A stretch of 56,833 nucleotides of DNA, from positions 1-56,833 of the forward strand of contig CAMEDC010000015.1 of assembly GCA_945913255.1 (NCBI GenBank), read 5' to 3'. The stretch is from an uncultured Lachnospiraceae bacterium. Its GTDB lineage: Bacteria; Bacillota; Clostridia; Lachnospirales; Lachnospiraceae. The stretch's first letter is position 1. Every line of letters begins with the position of its first letter. Of the stretch, positions 16,679-26,828 are shown one piece after another. The position numbers and the translations under genes were made by a program. The notes below the pieces were generated by a model. The model made no database searches. It saw only the letters and a program-made list of their open reading frames with translations, and had not been told where the DNA came from.

Positions 16679-17203
16679 ATGTTAGTAAATTTATCTGATG
16701 TGTTGACATCCGAGGGCAGACAGACGAGCATGGAAGTGCCGCTTGAAATGACTTGCTTTCAGAGCAGGATGGGAAGCTTTGAAATAATTGATAAGTCTCC
16801 CGTACAATTTACCTTTACCAATACCGGAAAAGATAAAGCAAGAGTAGAGGGAAGTGTAAAGCTGACATTTCAGACAAACTGTGACCGTTGCCTGACAGAA
16901 GTACCAACGATACTTGATTTGCATTTTGAGAGAGTTGTTACCTCACCTGAAATATCGACAGAAGATGAAGAAGTGGATGACCTGAGCTTTATGGAAGGTT
17001 ATCAGCTGGATGTGGAGACTTTTGTGTACAACGAAATCATTGGTAACTGGCCTGCAAAGATTTTGTGCAAGGAAGACTGTAAGGGTATCTGCCCTGTGTG
17101 TGGACAAAATCTGAATGAGAGGGACTGTGGATGCGATACCTTCGTTCCCGACCCGCGAATGGCAGTGATACAAGATATCTTTAAGGGTGACAAGGAGGTG
17201 TAA
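16679..17203 (+). CDS. yceD: YceD family (DUF177) protein
   Basis: The 174-residue protein is found immediately upstream of rpmF in most bacteria and has been linked to 23S rRNA accumulation. A zinc-ribbon-like CDRC (Cys68 and Cys71) and a C-terminal cysteine cluster (CKEDCKGICPVCGQNL, then DCGC) are visible. AGGAG lies five bases before the ATG. It ends three bases before the rpmF ATG, and its stop overlaps the rpmF ribosome site region. Confidence 0.88.
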   Translation: MLVNLSDVLTSEGRQTSMEVPLEMTCFQSRMGSFEIIDKSPVQFTFTNTGKDKARVEGSVKLTFQTNCDRCLTEVPTILDLHFERVVTSPEISTEDEEVDDLSFMEGYQLDVETFVYNEIIGNWPAKILCKEDCKGICPVCGQNLNERDCGCDTFVPDPRMAVIQDIFKGDKEV

Positions 17204-17205
17204 CG

Positions 17206-17385
17206 ATGTCTATTTGTCCTAAGAATAAATCTTCCAAAGGTAGAAGAGATAAGAGAAGAGCAAACTGGAAGATGAGTGCTCCTACTCTGGTAAAGTGCAG
17301 CAAGTGCGGCGCGCTGATGATGCCTCACAGAGTCTGCAAGGCTTGCGGTTCTTACAATAAGAAGCAGGTTGTAAGCGTTGACTAA
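17206..17385 (+). CDS. rpmF: 50S ribosomal protein L32
   Basis: The 59-residue basic protein begins MSICPKNKSSKGRRDKRRAN and contains the four-cysteine zinc ribbon CSKCG ... CKACG, so it is the zinc-binding (C+) form of L32. AAGGAGG precedes the start with the correct spacing. It is cotranscribed with yceD and ends just before a double terminator, so plsX downstream needs its own promoter. Confidence 0.95.
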   Translation: MSICPKNKSSKGRRDKRRANWKMSAPTLVKCSKCGALMMPHRVCKACGSYNKKQVVSVD

Positions 17386-17407
17386 TTGAAAATCTTACGC
17401 AAAGCAG

Positions 17408-17460
17408 GGCGTCCTCAACAGGACGCCTTTTTTGCGGGAAAAAGCCCGCATATTTTTTTC
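17408..17460 (+). terminator. Tandem terminators after rpmF
   Basis: GGCGTCCT/AGGACGCC around CAAC is followed by six T residues (17428-17433). A second hairpin GCGGG/CCCGC (17434-17449) is followed by a long T-tract. Confidence 0.92.
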
Positions 17461-17489
17461 TTGATTTTTAGAATGGTATCCATTATAGT
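17461..17489 (+). promoter_or_regulatory. Promoter for plsX-acpP
   Basis: TTGATT (17461-17466) and TATAGT (17484-17489) have a 17-base spacer and lie directly after the tandem terminators. No FapR-like operator was recognised. Confidence 0.6.
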
Positions 17490-17530
17490 AAAGTAGAGTG
17501 TGAGAATACAGGCATGGAAGGAAGCGTAAA

Positions 17531-18541
17531 ATGGCTGGTATGGTGAATGTGGCGGTAGATGCTATGGGTGGTGACAATGCGCCGGTTGAGATTGTAAAGG
17601 GCGCTGTGGAAGCCATCAATGAAGACAAACGTGTCAAGGTGTTCCTTGTAGGCCGAGAACCGGTTATCAGGGAAGAATTGAAAAAGTATACATATAATCC
17701 GGAACAGTTGGAAATCGTACATGCTGAGGAAGTGATTGAGACAGGGGAACCTCCTGTTATGGCAATCAGGAAAAAGAAGGATTCTTCCATAGTGAAGGCA
17801 ATGTATATGGTGAAGGAGGGACAGTGTGACGCATTTGTATCGGCGGGAAGCACCGGTGCTGTCCTTGTAGGCGGACAGGTGATTGTCGGACGGATTAAAG
17901 GTGTGGAAAGACCGCCTCTTGCTCCGATTATTCCGAATGCCAAAGGTGTCAGCCTTCTTTTAGACTGCGGAGCAAATGTGGATGCAAGACCTTCTCATCT
18001 GCTGCAGTTTGCCAAGATGGGAAGCATCTATATGGAAAGTGTTCTCGGTATTAAAAATCCGAGAGTCGGACTGGTAAATATCGGTGTGGAAGAGGAAAAG
18101 GGCAATGCGCTGACGAAAGAAACATATCCTCTGCTCCAGAACTGTCCTGAAATCAATTTTGTGGGCAATGTAGAAGCAAGAGATATTCCGGAGGGTGTGG
18201 CAGATGTTCTTGTCTGTGAGGCTTTTGCGGGAAATATCGTCTTAAAAATGCTGGAAGGTGTCAGCGGCGTTCTGGTAAAGAAAATTAAAGAAGGCATGAT
18301 GAGCAGCCTTCGCAGTAAAATAGGCGCGCTTCTTGTGAAACCGGCGCTGAAAAAGACATTAAAGGGCTTCAGCACGGAAGAGTACGGCGGCGCACCGCTT
18401 CTTGGCTTAAATGGTCTGGTGGTTAAGACCCATGGCAGCAGCAAAGCCATTGAAATCAGACATTCTATCCTTCAATGTATTGCATTTAAGGAACAGAATA
18501 TAAATGAAAAAATTAAGGAACAGATTGTTCTGGAAGATTAA
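17531..18541 (+). CDS. plsX: Phosphate acyltransferase PlsX
   Basis: The 336-residue peripheral membrane enzyme converts acyl-ACP to acyl phosphate, the acyl donor for PlsY (encoded at 45348-46040). The N-terminus [12 protein letters not shown] and the segments [13 protein letters not shown] and [12 protein letters not shown] are family hallmarks. The length is normal. GGAAGG lies upstream of the ATG. acpP follows after 17 bases, giving the acyl carrier that PlsX uses as donor. Confidence 0.95.
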   Translation: MAGMVNVAVDAMGGDNAPVEIVKGAVEAINEDKRVKVFLVGREPVIREELKKYTYNPEQLEIVHAEEVIETGEPPVMAIRKKKDSSIVKAMYMVKEGQCDAFVSAGSTGAVLVGGQVIVGRIKGVERPPLAPIIPNAKGVSLLLDCGANVDARPSHLLQFAKMGSIYMESVLGIKNPRVGLVNIGVEEEKGNALTKETYPLLQNCPEINFVGNVEARDIPEGVADVLVCEAFAGNIVLKMLEGVSGVLVKKIKEGMMSSLRSKIGALLVKPALKKTLKGFSTEEYGGAPLLGLNGLVVKTHGSSKAIEIRHSILQCIAFKEQNINEKIKEQIVLED

Positions 18542-18558
18542 GGAAAGAAGGAAACAGT

Positions 18559-18789
18559 ATGGAATTTGAAAAGTTAAAGAAAGTAATTGCGGAAGTTTTG
18601 AATGTAGATCCCGATGAGATTACAATGGAGTCTACTTTCTTAGACGATCTTGGGGCAGATTCCCTGGATGTGTTTCAGATTATCATGGGAATTGAGGAAG
18701 AATTTGATATCGAGATTCCCGCAGAGAAGGCTGAGAAGATTACTACTGTGGAAGAAGCAGTAGATTTGATAAAGGGCGCATTAAACTAA
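18559..18789 (+). CDS. acpP: Acyl carrier protein
   Basis: The 76-residue acidic four-helix protein carries the phosphopantetheine attachment site GADSLD with Ser35. It shuttles acyl chains in fatty acid synthesis and supplies PlsX. The ribosome site AAGGAAG is upstream. It closes the plsX transcript at a hairpin before rnc. Confidence 0.96.
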   Translation: MEFEKLKKVIAEVLNVDPDEITMESTFLDDLGADSLDVFQIIMGIEEEFDIEIPAEKAEKITTVEEAVDLIKGALN

Positions 18790-18819
18790 TCGGAGCTCAT
18801 TATTATATTTGATTTCAAT

Positions 18820-18856
18820 AAGAGCAGTAAGTCCGCGAGGCGTACTGCTCTTTGCT
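18820..18856 (+). terminator. Probable terminator after acpP
   Basis: AAGAGCAGTA (18820-18829) pairs with TACTGCTCTT (18843-18852). The following TTTGCTTT is a poor T-tract, so read-through into rnc-smc is likely. Confidence 0.65.
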
Positions 18857-18898
18857 TTGAAGCAGAGTCGCTTTTGAACGACGGATTGAGAGGGAAAA

Positions 18899-19600
18899 AT
18901 GCCGGAAGGATATACTTTGGAACTGTTACAGGAGCGAATCGGGTATCGGTTCAGGGATGCCGGTTTACTTGGACAGGCACTGACACACAGTTCTTATACC
19001 AATGAGCAGAAAATTAACAGGAAAAAGAATTATGAACGTCTGGAATTTCTGGGAGATGCCGTGCTGGAACTGGTTTCCAGTGAATTTCTGTTTAACGAGC
19101 ATAAGAATGTACCGGAAGGAGAACTGACTAAGCTGCGTGCTTCCATGGTCTGCGAGCCTTCCCTTGCATTTTGCGCAAGAGATATTGAACTGGGGCAGTT
19201 CATTCTGCTTGGAAAAGGGGAAGAGTCTACCGGCGGGCGCGGAAGGGACAGTATTACTTCTGATGTGATGGAGGCTGTCATTGGAGCCATTTATCTGGAT
19301 GGAGGAATGGAACCGGCGAAGGAGTTTATCAATCGGTTCATCCTGTCTGATTTGGAAGACAAGCAGCTTTTTTATGACAGTAAGAGCACCCTTCAGGAAC
19401 TGATTCAGGGGAAAATGAAAAAAGAATTACGCTACGAACTTCTGGAAGAGAGTGGACCGGAGCACAACAAAATCTTTCGGGTATCTGTATTTATGGAAGA
19501 GGAATGCCTGGGTGAAGGCGAAGGAAGGACAAAAAAGGCAGCTGAGCAGCAGGCGGCATATAAGGCGCTATTGCTTTTGAGGGACAGAAAATGTATTTAA
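18899..19600 (+). CDS. rnc: Ribonuclease III
   Basis: The 233-residue double-strand-specific RNase matures rRNA and controls mRNA. The nuclease signature ERLEFLGDAVLELV lies around residues 46-59 with the acidic active site. The C-terminal ~70 residues form a dsRNA-binding domain (DSKSTLQELIQGK ... GEGRTKKAAEQQAA). GAGAGGG precedes the start. The 3' end overlaps smc by 10 bases, a typical rnc-smc-ftsY arrangement in Firmicutes. Confidence 0.95.
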   Translation: MPEGYTLELLQERIGYRFRDAGLLGQALTHSSYTNEQKINRKKNYERLEFLGDAVLELVSSEFLFNEHKNVPEGELTKLRASMVCEPSLAFCARDIELGQFILLGKGEESTGGRGRDSITSDVMEAVIGAIYLDGGMEPAKEFINRFILSDLEDKQLFYDSKSTLQELIQGKMKKELRYELLEESGPEHNKIFRVSVFMEEECLGEGEGRTKKAAEQQAAYKALLLLRDRKCI

Positions 19601-22600
19601 AGAGTATTGAGGTACAGGGATTCAAATCATTTGCGAATAAAATAAACTTTCAGTTTCATAACGGCATTACGGGAATCGTGGGCCCTAATGGAAGCGGTAA
19701 GAGCAATGTTGCCGATGCTGTCCGTTGGGTTCTTGGAGAACAGCGCGTGAAGCAGCTTCGTGGTGCCAGCATGCAGGATGTCATTTTCTCGGGCACAGAG
19801 AACAGAAAGCCTCTGAGCTATGCTTATGTTGCCATTACATTGGATAATGCGGATCATCAGCTTGCCATCGATTTTGACGAGGTAACTGTGGCGAGGCGTA
19901 TCTACCGTTCCGGAGAAAGTGAATATCTGATCAATGGAAGCCCGTGCAGACTGAAGGATGTCAACGAGCTCTTTTATGATACGGGTATCGGTAAAGAGGG
20001 ATATTCTATTATCGGGCAGGGTCAGATTGACAAGATTTTAAGCGGTAAACCGGAGGAAAGGCGCGAACTGTTTGATGAAGCGGCAGGTATCGTTAAGTTC
20101 AAACGCCGTAAGGCGGCGGCACAGGCGAAGCTGGAGAATGAGAAACAGAATCTGGTCCGTGTCAATGATATCCTTACCGAACTGGAAAAACAGACTGGTC
20201 CTCTGGAAAAGCAGTCTGAGGTTGCAAAAATCTATTTGCGGAAAAAGGAAGAACTGAAGACACTGGATGTGAATGTATTCCTTCTGGAAAACAACAGATT
20301 GCGCGAGCAGTTAAAACAGGTAGAAGAGAAATATACCCTTGCCAGCGGGGAGTTTTCTGAAACAAGTGAGAAGTACGAAGGCATTAAGGAAGAATATGAA
20401 CGCATTCAGGAAGAGATGGAGAGCCTGGATGAGGCAATTGAGCAGGCGAGAAGTACGCTTACCGATACAGGTCTGATGCGCGGCAAGCTGGAAGGCGAAA
20501 TGAATGTCTTAAAGGAGCAGATTAACTCTGCAAAAGGGAGCGAGACACACCTGACGAACCGTCGAAAGGCGCTGGAAGAAGAGATCTCTGCAAAAGAAAA
20601 GGACAAGGAAAGCATCTTAAGCGAGAAGAGTGAGACAGACGATCAGGTGCGGGAAATCACCGCTACTGCGGATGAAGTCAGAGCAAAGCTGGAAGAAATC
20701 CAGGGTAAGATAGCAGAACTGAACAGCAATATTGAGAACGGAAAGAACACGATTATCGGAGAACTGAATCAGAGAGCTACCATCAAATCAAAGATGGGAC
20801 GCTTTGACACCATGATGGAGCAGGTGAATATCCGAAAGGCGGAACTGAATTCCAGACTGCTCCGGGCGAAATCAGATGAGGCTGCAAGAGAAGAAAGTAT
20901 TAGGAAACTGGAAGCAGAATTTGCGGCAGTGACGGAAGAACTTCGTCAGATGACGGAGAAGGAAGCTGCCATGGAACTGAAGCTTGGCGATATCCGCGAG
21001 GAACTGACCAAAAAGGATGCAAAGTTACGGGATACCCAGAGTGCGTACCATATGGAAAAATCCAAGCTGGAGGCACTTTCCAACCTGACGGAACGCTATG
21101 AGGGATACGGCGGCAGTGTCAAGAAGGTGATGGAACAGAAAGAGAACCACAAAGGCATTATCGGTGTGGTCGCAGATATCATCAAAACGGAAAAGAAATA
21201 TGAGACAGCGATAGAAACAGCATTGGGCGGCAACATCCAGAATATTGTCACGGATAATGAGGATACTGCCAAGAAAATGATTCAGTTCCTGAAGAGCAAT
21301 AAGCTGGGACGTGCGACCTTTCTGCCATTGACCAGCATTACCAACCCACAGGAATTTAAAACGCCGGAGGTGCTCGAAGAAAAAGGTGTCATCGGTATGG
21401 CAGATGCCCTGGTGCAGATTGAGAAAAAGTACAGTGATGTGGCAAAGGCCATGCTGGGGCGCATTGTTGTCATTGACAATGTGGACAATGCGGTAAAGAT
21501 TGCGAGGAAGTATGATTATGGCATTCGTATGGTAACCCTGGAGGGAGAACTGCTTGTTCCCGGAGGAGCCATCAGTGGCGGTGCTTTCAAAAATAACAGC
21601 AATCTTCTGGGCAGACGTCGTGAACTGGATGAACTGGAGAAGAATGCGAAAAAGCTGCTTGCTCTGATTGACGAAATCAATCGTGACATTGACAGAACAA
21701 AATCCGAACGCAATCAGATGCGCATGGAACTGGAGACCCTAAAAACCGATATCCAGAAAAAATCCATAGAGCAGAATACTGCAAGGCTGAATATCCGTCA
21801 GGCGAGAGAACGAATGGAAGAGGAAGTTGAAGGAGTTGCTTCCATTCAGATGGAAGAGAAGGAAATCGAAGGTAAAATTTTCGAGATTAAGAACGACAAG
21901 GAAGCCATTCAGAGGGAACTTTCTGACAGTGAAGCTCTGGAGCAGCACACTCAGGAACAGATTGTCCTGTTTCAGCAGCAGCTGGAGGAGCAGCGAGTTC
22001 TGGAAACAGAGGCGGCAGCTAAAGTTTCGGAGTGGGATTTGAAAGTCGAGAAAATGGTACAGACCCTTGGCTTCAAACAGGCAAATGTTGACCGTATCAA
22101 TGGAGAACTGGAGCGCTCCCAGTCAGAGCTTGCGGAGATTCTGCAGGCACTTGAAGAGAATCAGGCTGAAGTGGAGCGGAAAAAGCAGAACATCGAAGAA
22201 ATTGAAAAAACCATTGCAGCTTCTTATGATGCGCAGAATGAATCTGAGGTAAAATTGAAGGAGACTGTTGCTCATAAGGAAGAACTCTCTGCAAAGCAGA
22301 AGAGCTTCTTCCAGCGTCGTGAGGAACTGTCGGAAAAGATGACGGCTCTGGACAAGGAGGTTTATCGTCTCGGTGCCCAGAAGGAAAAGCTGGAGGAATC
22401 TCTGGAATCCCAGATTAACTATATGTGGGATGAATATGAGATTACGCTGAGTGATGCGGCATCCATCCGGGATGAGAATATGACAGATTTGTCTGCTATG
22501 AAAAAGGAGATTTCCTCCTTGAAAGAGCAGATCAAGAAGCTTGGTGATGTCAATGTCAATGCAATTGAGGACTACAAGAACCTCATGGAGAGATTTACCT

Positions 22601-23151
22601 TCATGAAGACGCAGCATGACGATCTTGTGGAAGCAGAGAAAACTCTGGAGGGTATCATTACGGAACTTGACACTGCCATGAGAAAGCAGTTTACGGAAAA
22701 ATTTGCGGAGATTAACCGGGAATTTGACAAGGTCTTCAAGGAACTGTTCGGCGGCGGCAAGGGTACTCTGGAATTGATGGAGGATGAGGATATTCTGGAG
22801 GCCGGTGTCCGTATCATTGCACAACCGCCGGGAAAGAAGTTGCAGAACATGATGCAGTTGTCCGGTGGAGAAAAAGCGCTGACTGCAATTTCCCTGCTTT
22901 TTGCCATTCAGAATCTGAAGCCTTCGCCGTTCTGTCTGCTGGATGAGATAGAAGCGGCGTTGGATGATTCCAATGTGGGACGTTTCGCAAAGTATTTACA
23001 TAAGCTGACTAAGAATACGCAGTTTATCGTGATTACCCACAGAAGAGGCACCATGGAGCAGGTTGATCGCCTTTACGGAATTACTATGCAGGAGAAGGGC
23101 GTTTCCACACTGGTGAGTGTAAATCTGATTGATAAGGATTTGACGGATTAG
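19591..23151 (+). CDS. smc: Chromosome segregation protein SMC
   Basis: The 1186-residue condensin subunit organises and segregates the chromosome. Walker A is GPNGSGKSN at residues 31-39. Two long coiled-coil arms flank a hinge around residues 510-660 ([12 protein letters not shown] ... GGAISGGAF). The C-terminal head has the signature [17 protein letters not shown] and Walker [13 protein letters not shown]. The length is typical. scpA and scpB are not in this window. It starts inside the end of rnc, so translation is likely coupled. Confidence 0.97.
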   Translation: MYLKSIEVQGFKSFANKINFQFHNGITGIVGPNGSGKSNVADAVRWVLGEQRVKQLRGASMQDVIFSGTENRKPLSYAYVAITLDNADHQLAIDFDEVTVARRIYRSGESEYLINGSPCRLKDVNELFYDTGIGKEGYSIIGQGQIDKILSGKPEERRELFDEAAGIVKFKRRKAAAQAKLENEKQNLVRVNDILTELEKQTGPLEKQSEVAKIYLRKKEELKTLDVNVFLLENNRLREQLKQVEEKYTLASGEFSETSEKYEGIKEEYERIQEEMESLDEAIEQARSTLTDTGLMRGKLEGEMNVLKEQINSAKGSETHLTNRRKALEEEISAKEKDKESILSEKSETDDQVREITATADEVRAKLEEIQGKIAELNSNIENGKNTIIGELNQRATIKSKMGRFDTMMEQVNIRKAELNSRLLRAKSDEAAREESIRKLEAEFAAVTEELRQMTEKEAAMELKLGDIREELTKKDAKLRDTQSAYHMEKSKLEALSNLTERYEGYGGSVKKVMEQKENHKGIIGVVADIIKTEKKYETAIETALGGNIQNIVTDNEDTAKKMIQFLKSNKLGRATFLPLTSITNPQEFKTPEVLEEKGVIGMADALVQIEKKYSDVAKAMLGRIVVIDNVDNAVKIARKYDYGIRMVTLEGELLVPGGAISGGAFKNNSNLLGRRRELDELEKNAKKLLALIDEINRDIDRTKSERNQMRMELETLKTDIQKKSIEQNTARLNIRQARERMEEEVEGVASIQMEEKEIEGKIFEIKNDKEAIQRELSDSEALEQHTQEQIVLFQQQLEEQRVLETEAAAKVSEWDLKVEKMVQTLGFKQANVDRINGELERSQSELAEILQALEENQAEVERKKQNIEEIEKTIAASYDAQNESEVKLKETVAHKEELSAKQKSFFQRREELSEKMTALDKEVYRLGAQKEKLEESLESQINYMWDEYEITLSDAASIRDENMTDLSAMKKEISSLKEQIKKLGDVNVNAIEDYKNLMERFTFMKTQHDDLVEAEKTLEGIITELDTAMRKQFTEKFAEINREFDKVFKELFGGGKGTLELMEDEDILEAGVRIIAQPPGKKLQNMMQLSGGEKALTAISLLFAIQNLKPSPFCLLDEIEAALDDSNVGRFAKYLHKLTKNTQFIVITHRRGTMEQVDRLYGITMQEKGVSTLVSVNLIDKDLTD

Positions 23152-23172
23152 CATTACAAGAAAGGATGGCGT

Positions 23173-24132
23173 ATGAGCGAGGAAAAGAAGGGTTTTTTTG
23201 CCAGATTAAAAGCGGGTCTGACCAAGACAAGGGAAAATATTGTCAGGGGAATTGACTCTGTGTTCAGCGGTTTTTCCACAATAGATGAGGATTTTTACGA
23301 GGAACTGGAAGAAATCCTGATTATGGGTGATATTGGTATCAATGCGACTACGGAAATTATTGAGCGGCTGAAGGAGCAGGTGAAGGAGCAGCATTTAAAG
23401 GAGACTTCGGAATGCAGACAGCTTTTGATTGATGGCATCCGGGAGCAGATGAAAGTAGATGAGACAGCTTATGATTTTGAAAAGGAGCAGTCCGTCATTA
23501 TGGTCATTGGCGTCAATGGCGTGGGAAAGACCACATCGGTGGGTAAGCTTGCGGGTAAACTGAAAGGCGAGGGGAGAAAGGTTCTCATTGCCGCGGCAGA
23601 CACCTTCCGTGCGGCGGCAGGCGATCAGCTGGCAGAATGGGCAAGGCGCGCAGACGTCCCCATGATTGGAGGTGCGGAGGGCGCTGACCCGGCTAGCGTG
23701 GTTTATGATGCTGTTTCAGCGGCGAAAGCCAGAGGCGTGGATGTGCTTCTGATTGATACTGCGGGAAGACTTCACAACAAGAAAAATCTGATGGAAGAAC
23801 TTCGTAAAATGAATCGAATTATTGACAGGGAATTTCCTGACGCTCATCGGGAGAATCTTATTGTGCTTGACGGAACCACCGGTCAGAATGCGCTGGTGCA
23901 GGCGAGAGAGTTTGGAGAGGTAGCAGATTTGACGGGGATTGTTCTTACCAAGATGGACGGCACGGCAAAGGGAGGAATTGCGGTGGCGATCCAATCGGAG
24001 CTGAAAATCCCGGTAAAATATATCGGCGTGGGAGAGACCATAGAAGATTTGCAGAAATTCAATTCCGACGAATTTGTAAACGCCTTGTTTGATGTCAGAC
24101 CGGAGACAGAAAACGAGAGCCGGGAAATATAG
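23173..24132 (+). CDS. ftsY: Signal recognition particle receptor FtsY
   Basis: The 319-residue SRP-family GTPase docks SRP-bound ribosomes at the membrane. It has a short acidic/basic N-terminus rather than the long A domain of enterics, an N domain, and a G domain with GVNGVGKTT (113-121), DTFRAAAGDQL, DTAGRLHN and TKMDGTAKGG. AAAGGA precedes the start. Its partner Ffh is encoded at 26829-28196. Confidence 0.96.
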   Translation: MSEEKKGFFARLKAGLTKTRENIVRGIDSVFSGFSTIDEDFYEELEEILIMGDIGINATTEIIERLKEQVKEQHLKETSECRQLLIDGIREQMKVDETAYDFEKEQSVIMVIGVNGVGKTTSVGKLAGKLKGEGRKVLIAAADTFRAAAGDQLAEWARRADVPMIGGAEGADPASVVYDAVSAAKARGVDVLLIDTAGRLHNKKNLMEELRKMNRIIDREFPDAHRENLIVLDGTTGQNALVQAREFGEVADLTGIVLTKMDGTAKGGIAVAIQSELKIPVKYIGVGETIEDLQKFNSDEFVNALFDVRPETENESREI

Positions 24133-24136
24133 AAAG

Positions 24137-24150
24137 TTTACCATGGTAAA
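24137..24150. other. 14-base perfect palindrome before the threonine ammonia-lyase gene
   Basis: TTTACCATGGTAAA is self-complementary across all 14 bases and lies 24 bases before the start of the next gene. It could be an operator or a small mRNA hairpin, but no known regulator motif is recognised. Confidence 0.3.
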
Positions 24151-24173
24151 AACGAAGAAAGAAGGATGCGGAA

Positions 24174-25397
24174 ATGGAAGAGCAAATGCTGACGCTGGAA
24201 AAATTTGAGGAGGCATCGGAAGTTGTAAAAAGGGTAACACTGGAAACAAAGCTGGTATTCAGCGATTTCCTGAGTGGACAAACGGGAAATAAGGTTTATC
24301 TGAAGCCGGAAAATATGCAGTTTACGGGAGCATATAAGCTGAGAGGCGCTTATTATAAGATGAGCACCCTGACGGAAGAAGAACGGGCAAAGGGACTGAT
24401 TACCGCGTCTGCGGGAAACCATGCACAGGGTGTCGCCTATGCGGCAAAATGCTATGGTGCAAAGGCAACCATTGTCATGCCCACTACAACGCCGCTGATT
24501 AAGGTGAACCGTACCAAGGGCTATGGGGCTGAGGTGGTGCTTCACGGCGATGTATATGATGAGGCATGTGCGAAGGCATATGAACTGGCAGAGGAACACG
24601 GCTATACCTTTATTCATCCCTTTGATGATCTGGCAGTGGCAACAGGGCAGGGAACCATTGCAATGGAAATTGTAAAAGAGCTTCCTCTGGTTGATTATAT
24701 TCTGGTTCCCATCGGTGGAGGCGGGCTTGCAACGGGCGTATCCACACTGGCAAAGCTTTTAAATCCGAAAATTAAAGTGATTGGAGTGGAGCCTGCCGGG
24801 GCAAACTGTATGCAGGCATCATTAAATAATGGTAAAGTAACAACACTGCCAAAGGTGAATACCATTGCAGACGGCACTGCGGTGAAAACGCCCGGCAGCA
24901 AGCTTTTCCCTTATATTCAGAAGAATCTGGACGGGATTATTACCGTAGAGGATGAGGAACTGGTGGTGGCATTCCTGGATATGGTGGAAAACCACAAGAT
25001 GGTGGTGGAAAATTCAGGATTGCTTACGGTAGCGGCTCTGAAACACCTGGATGTGAAGGACAAGAAAATTGTTTCCATCTTAAGCGGCGGAAATATGGAT
25101 GTTATCACAATGTCCTCTGTGGTACAGCAGGGTCTGATTATGCGAGACAGAATCTTTACCGTTTCTGTACTTTTGCCTGATAAGCCCGGTGAATTGTGCA
25201 GGGTTTCCGGCATTATCGCGGGCGTAAACGGCAATGTAATCAAGCTGGAGCATAATCAGTTTGTATCCATTAACAGAAGTGCCGCAGTGGAACTGCGGAT
25301 TACGCTGGAGGCGTTTGGTACAACTCACAAGCAGCAGATTATGGAGGCACTGGAAAAAGAGGGATATCAGCCGAAATTGGTGCGCACCAATATATAG
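24174..25397 (+). CDS. ilvA: Threonine ammonia-lyase (threonine dehydratase) with ACT domain
   Basis: The 407-residue PLP enzyme deaminates threonine to 2-oxobutyrate. The catalytic lysine is Lys55 in FTGAYKLRGAYY, and the phosphate-binding glycine loop is PIGGGGLATGVS. Residues ~330-407 form a single ACT domain (FTVSVLLPDKPGELCRV). This 400-residue form is shorter than two-ACT biosynthetic IlvA and matches the single-ACT class. Whether it serves isoleucine synthesis or threonine catabolism cannot be told here, as no ilv or tdc genes are adjacent. It is probably cotranscribed with ftsY or from an unseen promoter. Confidence 0.9.
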   Translation: MEEQMLTLEKFEEASEVVKRVTLETKLVFSDFLSGQTGNKVYLKPENMQFTGAYKLRGAYYKMSTLTEEERAKGLITASAGNHAQGVAYAAKCYGAKATIVMPTTTPLIKVNRTKGYGAEVVLHGDVYDEACAKAYELAEEHGYTFIHPFDDLAVATGQGTIAMEIVKELPLVDYILVPIGGGGLATGVSTLAKLLNPKIKVIGVEPAGANCMQASLNNGKVTTLPKVNTIADGTAVKTPGSKLFPYIQKNLDGIITVEDEELVVAFLDMVENHKMVVENSGLLTVAALKHLDVKDKKIVSILSGGNMDVITMSSVVQQGLIMRDRIFTVSVLLPDKPGELCRVSGIIAGVNGNVIKLEHNQFVSINRSAAVELRITLEAFGTTHKQQIMEALEKEGYQPKLVRTNI

Positions 25398-25419
25398 AAA
25401 TTAAAGGATGTGTTTGTAC

Positions 25420-26325
25420 ATGAGTATGAGCAAAGAGCAGCAACAGGAGATTCAGAAAGAGAGTAAAAAGACGCTGCGGCACCGCGTCTGGGATTACATT
25501 GTCATTACCGTGGCGTCCGGCATTTATGCGGTGGCAGTCAGTCTGTTTCTTGACCCGAATTCCCTGGCTCCCGGAGGTGTTACCGGTATTGCCATTATTC
25601 TGAACCGTCTGACCGGTTTGGAGACCGGTACCTGGGTACTTTTCATTAATATCCCTATTATTATTCTGGGAATGTGGAAATTTGGTCTGCGCTTTATTCT
25701 GTCCACCATGTACTGTACGGCGGCGACCTCTCTTTTTATCAATCTGCTGGCTCCCCTGGGAGCACTCACCTCAGACCCATTTCTGGCGGCTGTGGTGGGT
25801 GGTTCCCTGATGGCAATAGGGATTGGTTTTGTGTTTAAGGCAGGAGCAACCACCGGCGGCACGGATATCATCGTTAAACTGTTGCGGTTGAAGTTTCCCC
25901 ATCTGAAAACAGGTTCCCTGTTTCTGATGACAGATGCGGCTATTGTTACGGCATCTGCCTTTGTATTCAAAAATGTAGATGTGGCTTTATACGCGGGACT
26001 CGTCGTGGTCATTAACTCTGTTCTGCTGGATGTGGTACTGTACGGACGTGACGGTGCAAAGATGATTTTCATCATCAGTGACAGACACGAACAGATTACA
26101 AAACGGATTCTGGAAGAAATGGACATTGGCGTGACCTATATTTCCGGAAGCGGAGCTTACAGCGGTAAGGATAAAAATGTAATTATGTGTGTGATGAAGA
26201 AACAACTTTCTCCCAAGGCAGAGGAAATTGTCCGGGAAGAAGATCCGCTGGCCTTTATGATTGTCACAAATGCCACGGAGATATTCGGAGAAGGCTATAA
26301 GAGCATTTTCAGTGAGAGACTGTGA
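25420..26325 (+). CDS. YitT family membrane protein
   Basis: The 301-residue protein has about five transmembrane helices in its first ~210 residues (YitT/DUF161; FLDPNSLAPGGVTGIAIILN) and a soluble C-terminal DUF2179 domain (TYISGSGAYSGKDKNVIMCV). The substrate and function of the family are unresolved; a transport role is often proposed. The start at 25420 gives AAAGGATG about nine bases upstream. The earlier ATG at 25408 overlaps its own ribosome site. A terminator follows after the repeats. Confidence 0.85.
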   Translation: MSMSKEQQQEIQKESKKTLRHRVWDYIVITVASGIYAVAVSLFLDPNSLAPGGVTGIAIILNRLTGLETGTWVLFINIPIIILGMWKFGLRFILSTMYCTAATSLFINLLAPLGALTSDPFLAAVVGGSLMAIGIGFVFKAGATTGGTDIIVKLLRLKFPHLKTGSLFLMTDAAIVTASAFVFKNVDVALYAGLVVVINSVLLDVVLYGRDGAKMIFIISDRHEQITKRILEEMDIGVTYISGSGAYSGKDKNVIMCVMKKQLSPKAEEIVREEDPLAFMIVTNATEIFGEGYKSIFSERL

Positions 26326-26338
26326 AAGAGAAGAGGAT

Positions 26339-26392
26339 GGGTGTCATTGTCACCAAGAGCAGGTGTCATTGTCACCAAGAACAGGTGTCAAG
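26339..26392 (+). repeat. 22-bp tandem repeat leading into a terminator
   Basis: GTGTCATTGTCACCAAGA begins at 26341 and again at 26363, and a third partial copy GTGTCA begins at 26385. The period is 22 bases. Each full unit contains a quasi-palindrome GGTGTCATTGTCACC. The third copy becomes the left arm of the terminator hairpin. Confidence 0.75.
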
Positions 26393-26418
26393 AAAAAATA
26401 CTTGACACCTGCTTTTTT
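26382..26418 (+). terminator. Terminator after the YitT gene
   Basis: CAGGTGTCAAG (26382-26392) pairs perfectly with CTTGACACCTG (26401-26411) and is followed by six T residues. Confidence 0.92.
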
Positions 26419-26479
26419 ATGTAGTAAGATAGGCAAGGTTGCATAACAAGAAGATTTCCCAAAAGGCAGTCGTGGTAAA

Positions 26480-26818
26480 ATGGATAAGATTTATGAACAG
26501 ACAATGTTATTTGATTTTTACGGGGAACTGCTGACGGAGCACCAGCGGACTGTATACATGGACGCTGTGTACAATGATATGTCCTTGGGCGAGATTGCCG
26601 AGGAAAGAGGCATCAGCAGACAAGGTGTACATGATTTGGTCAGAAGGTGCGATAAAATACTTCTGGATTATGAGAGTAAGCTTCATCTGGTGGAGCGCTT
26701 TGCGAAGGCGAAAGAGACTGTGGGTGAGATTGAGCGGCTGACTTTGAAAAAGGAGGACGCGGAGGGCAGTCTGGAACAGATCAGAAGATTGTCGCAGGAA
26801 TTGTTAGAGGAATTGTAA
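26480..26818 (+). CDS. ylxM: YlxM/p13-like helix-turn-helix protein
   Basis: The 112-residue protein resembles a sigma-70 region-4 helix-turn-helix (LTEHQRTVYMDAVYNDMSLG, then GISRQGVHDLVRR). It is found directly upstream of ffh in Firmicutes. The streptococcal homologue has been reported to bind SRP components. The C-terminal third is a charged helix. It starts about 60 bases after a terminator, so the transcript of the whole SRP-ribosome operon must start near here, although I cannot mark a convincing promoter. Confidence 0.9.
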   Translation: MDKIYEQTMLFDFYGELLTEHQRTVYMDAVYNDMSLGEIAEERGISRQGVHDLVRRCDKILLDYESKLHLVERFAKAKETVGEIERLTLKKEDAEGSLEQIRRLSQELLEEL

Positions 26819-26828
26819 GGAGTCGCAA

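Noticed and set aside
26339..26392. CRISPR-like repeat
   Set aside because: The units are tandem with a 22-base period and no unique spacers, and no cas genes occur in the window.
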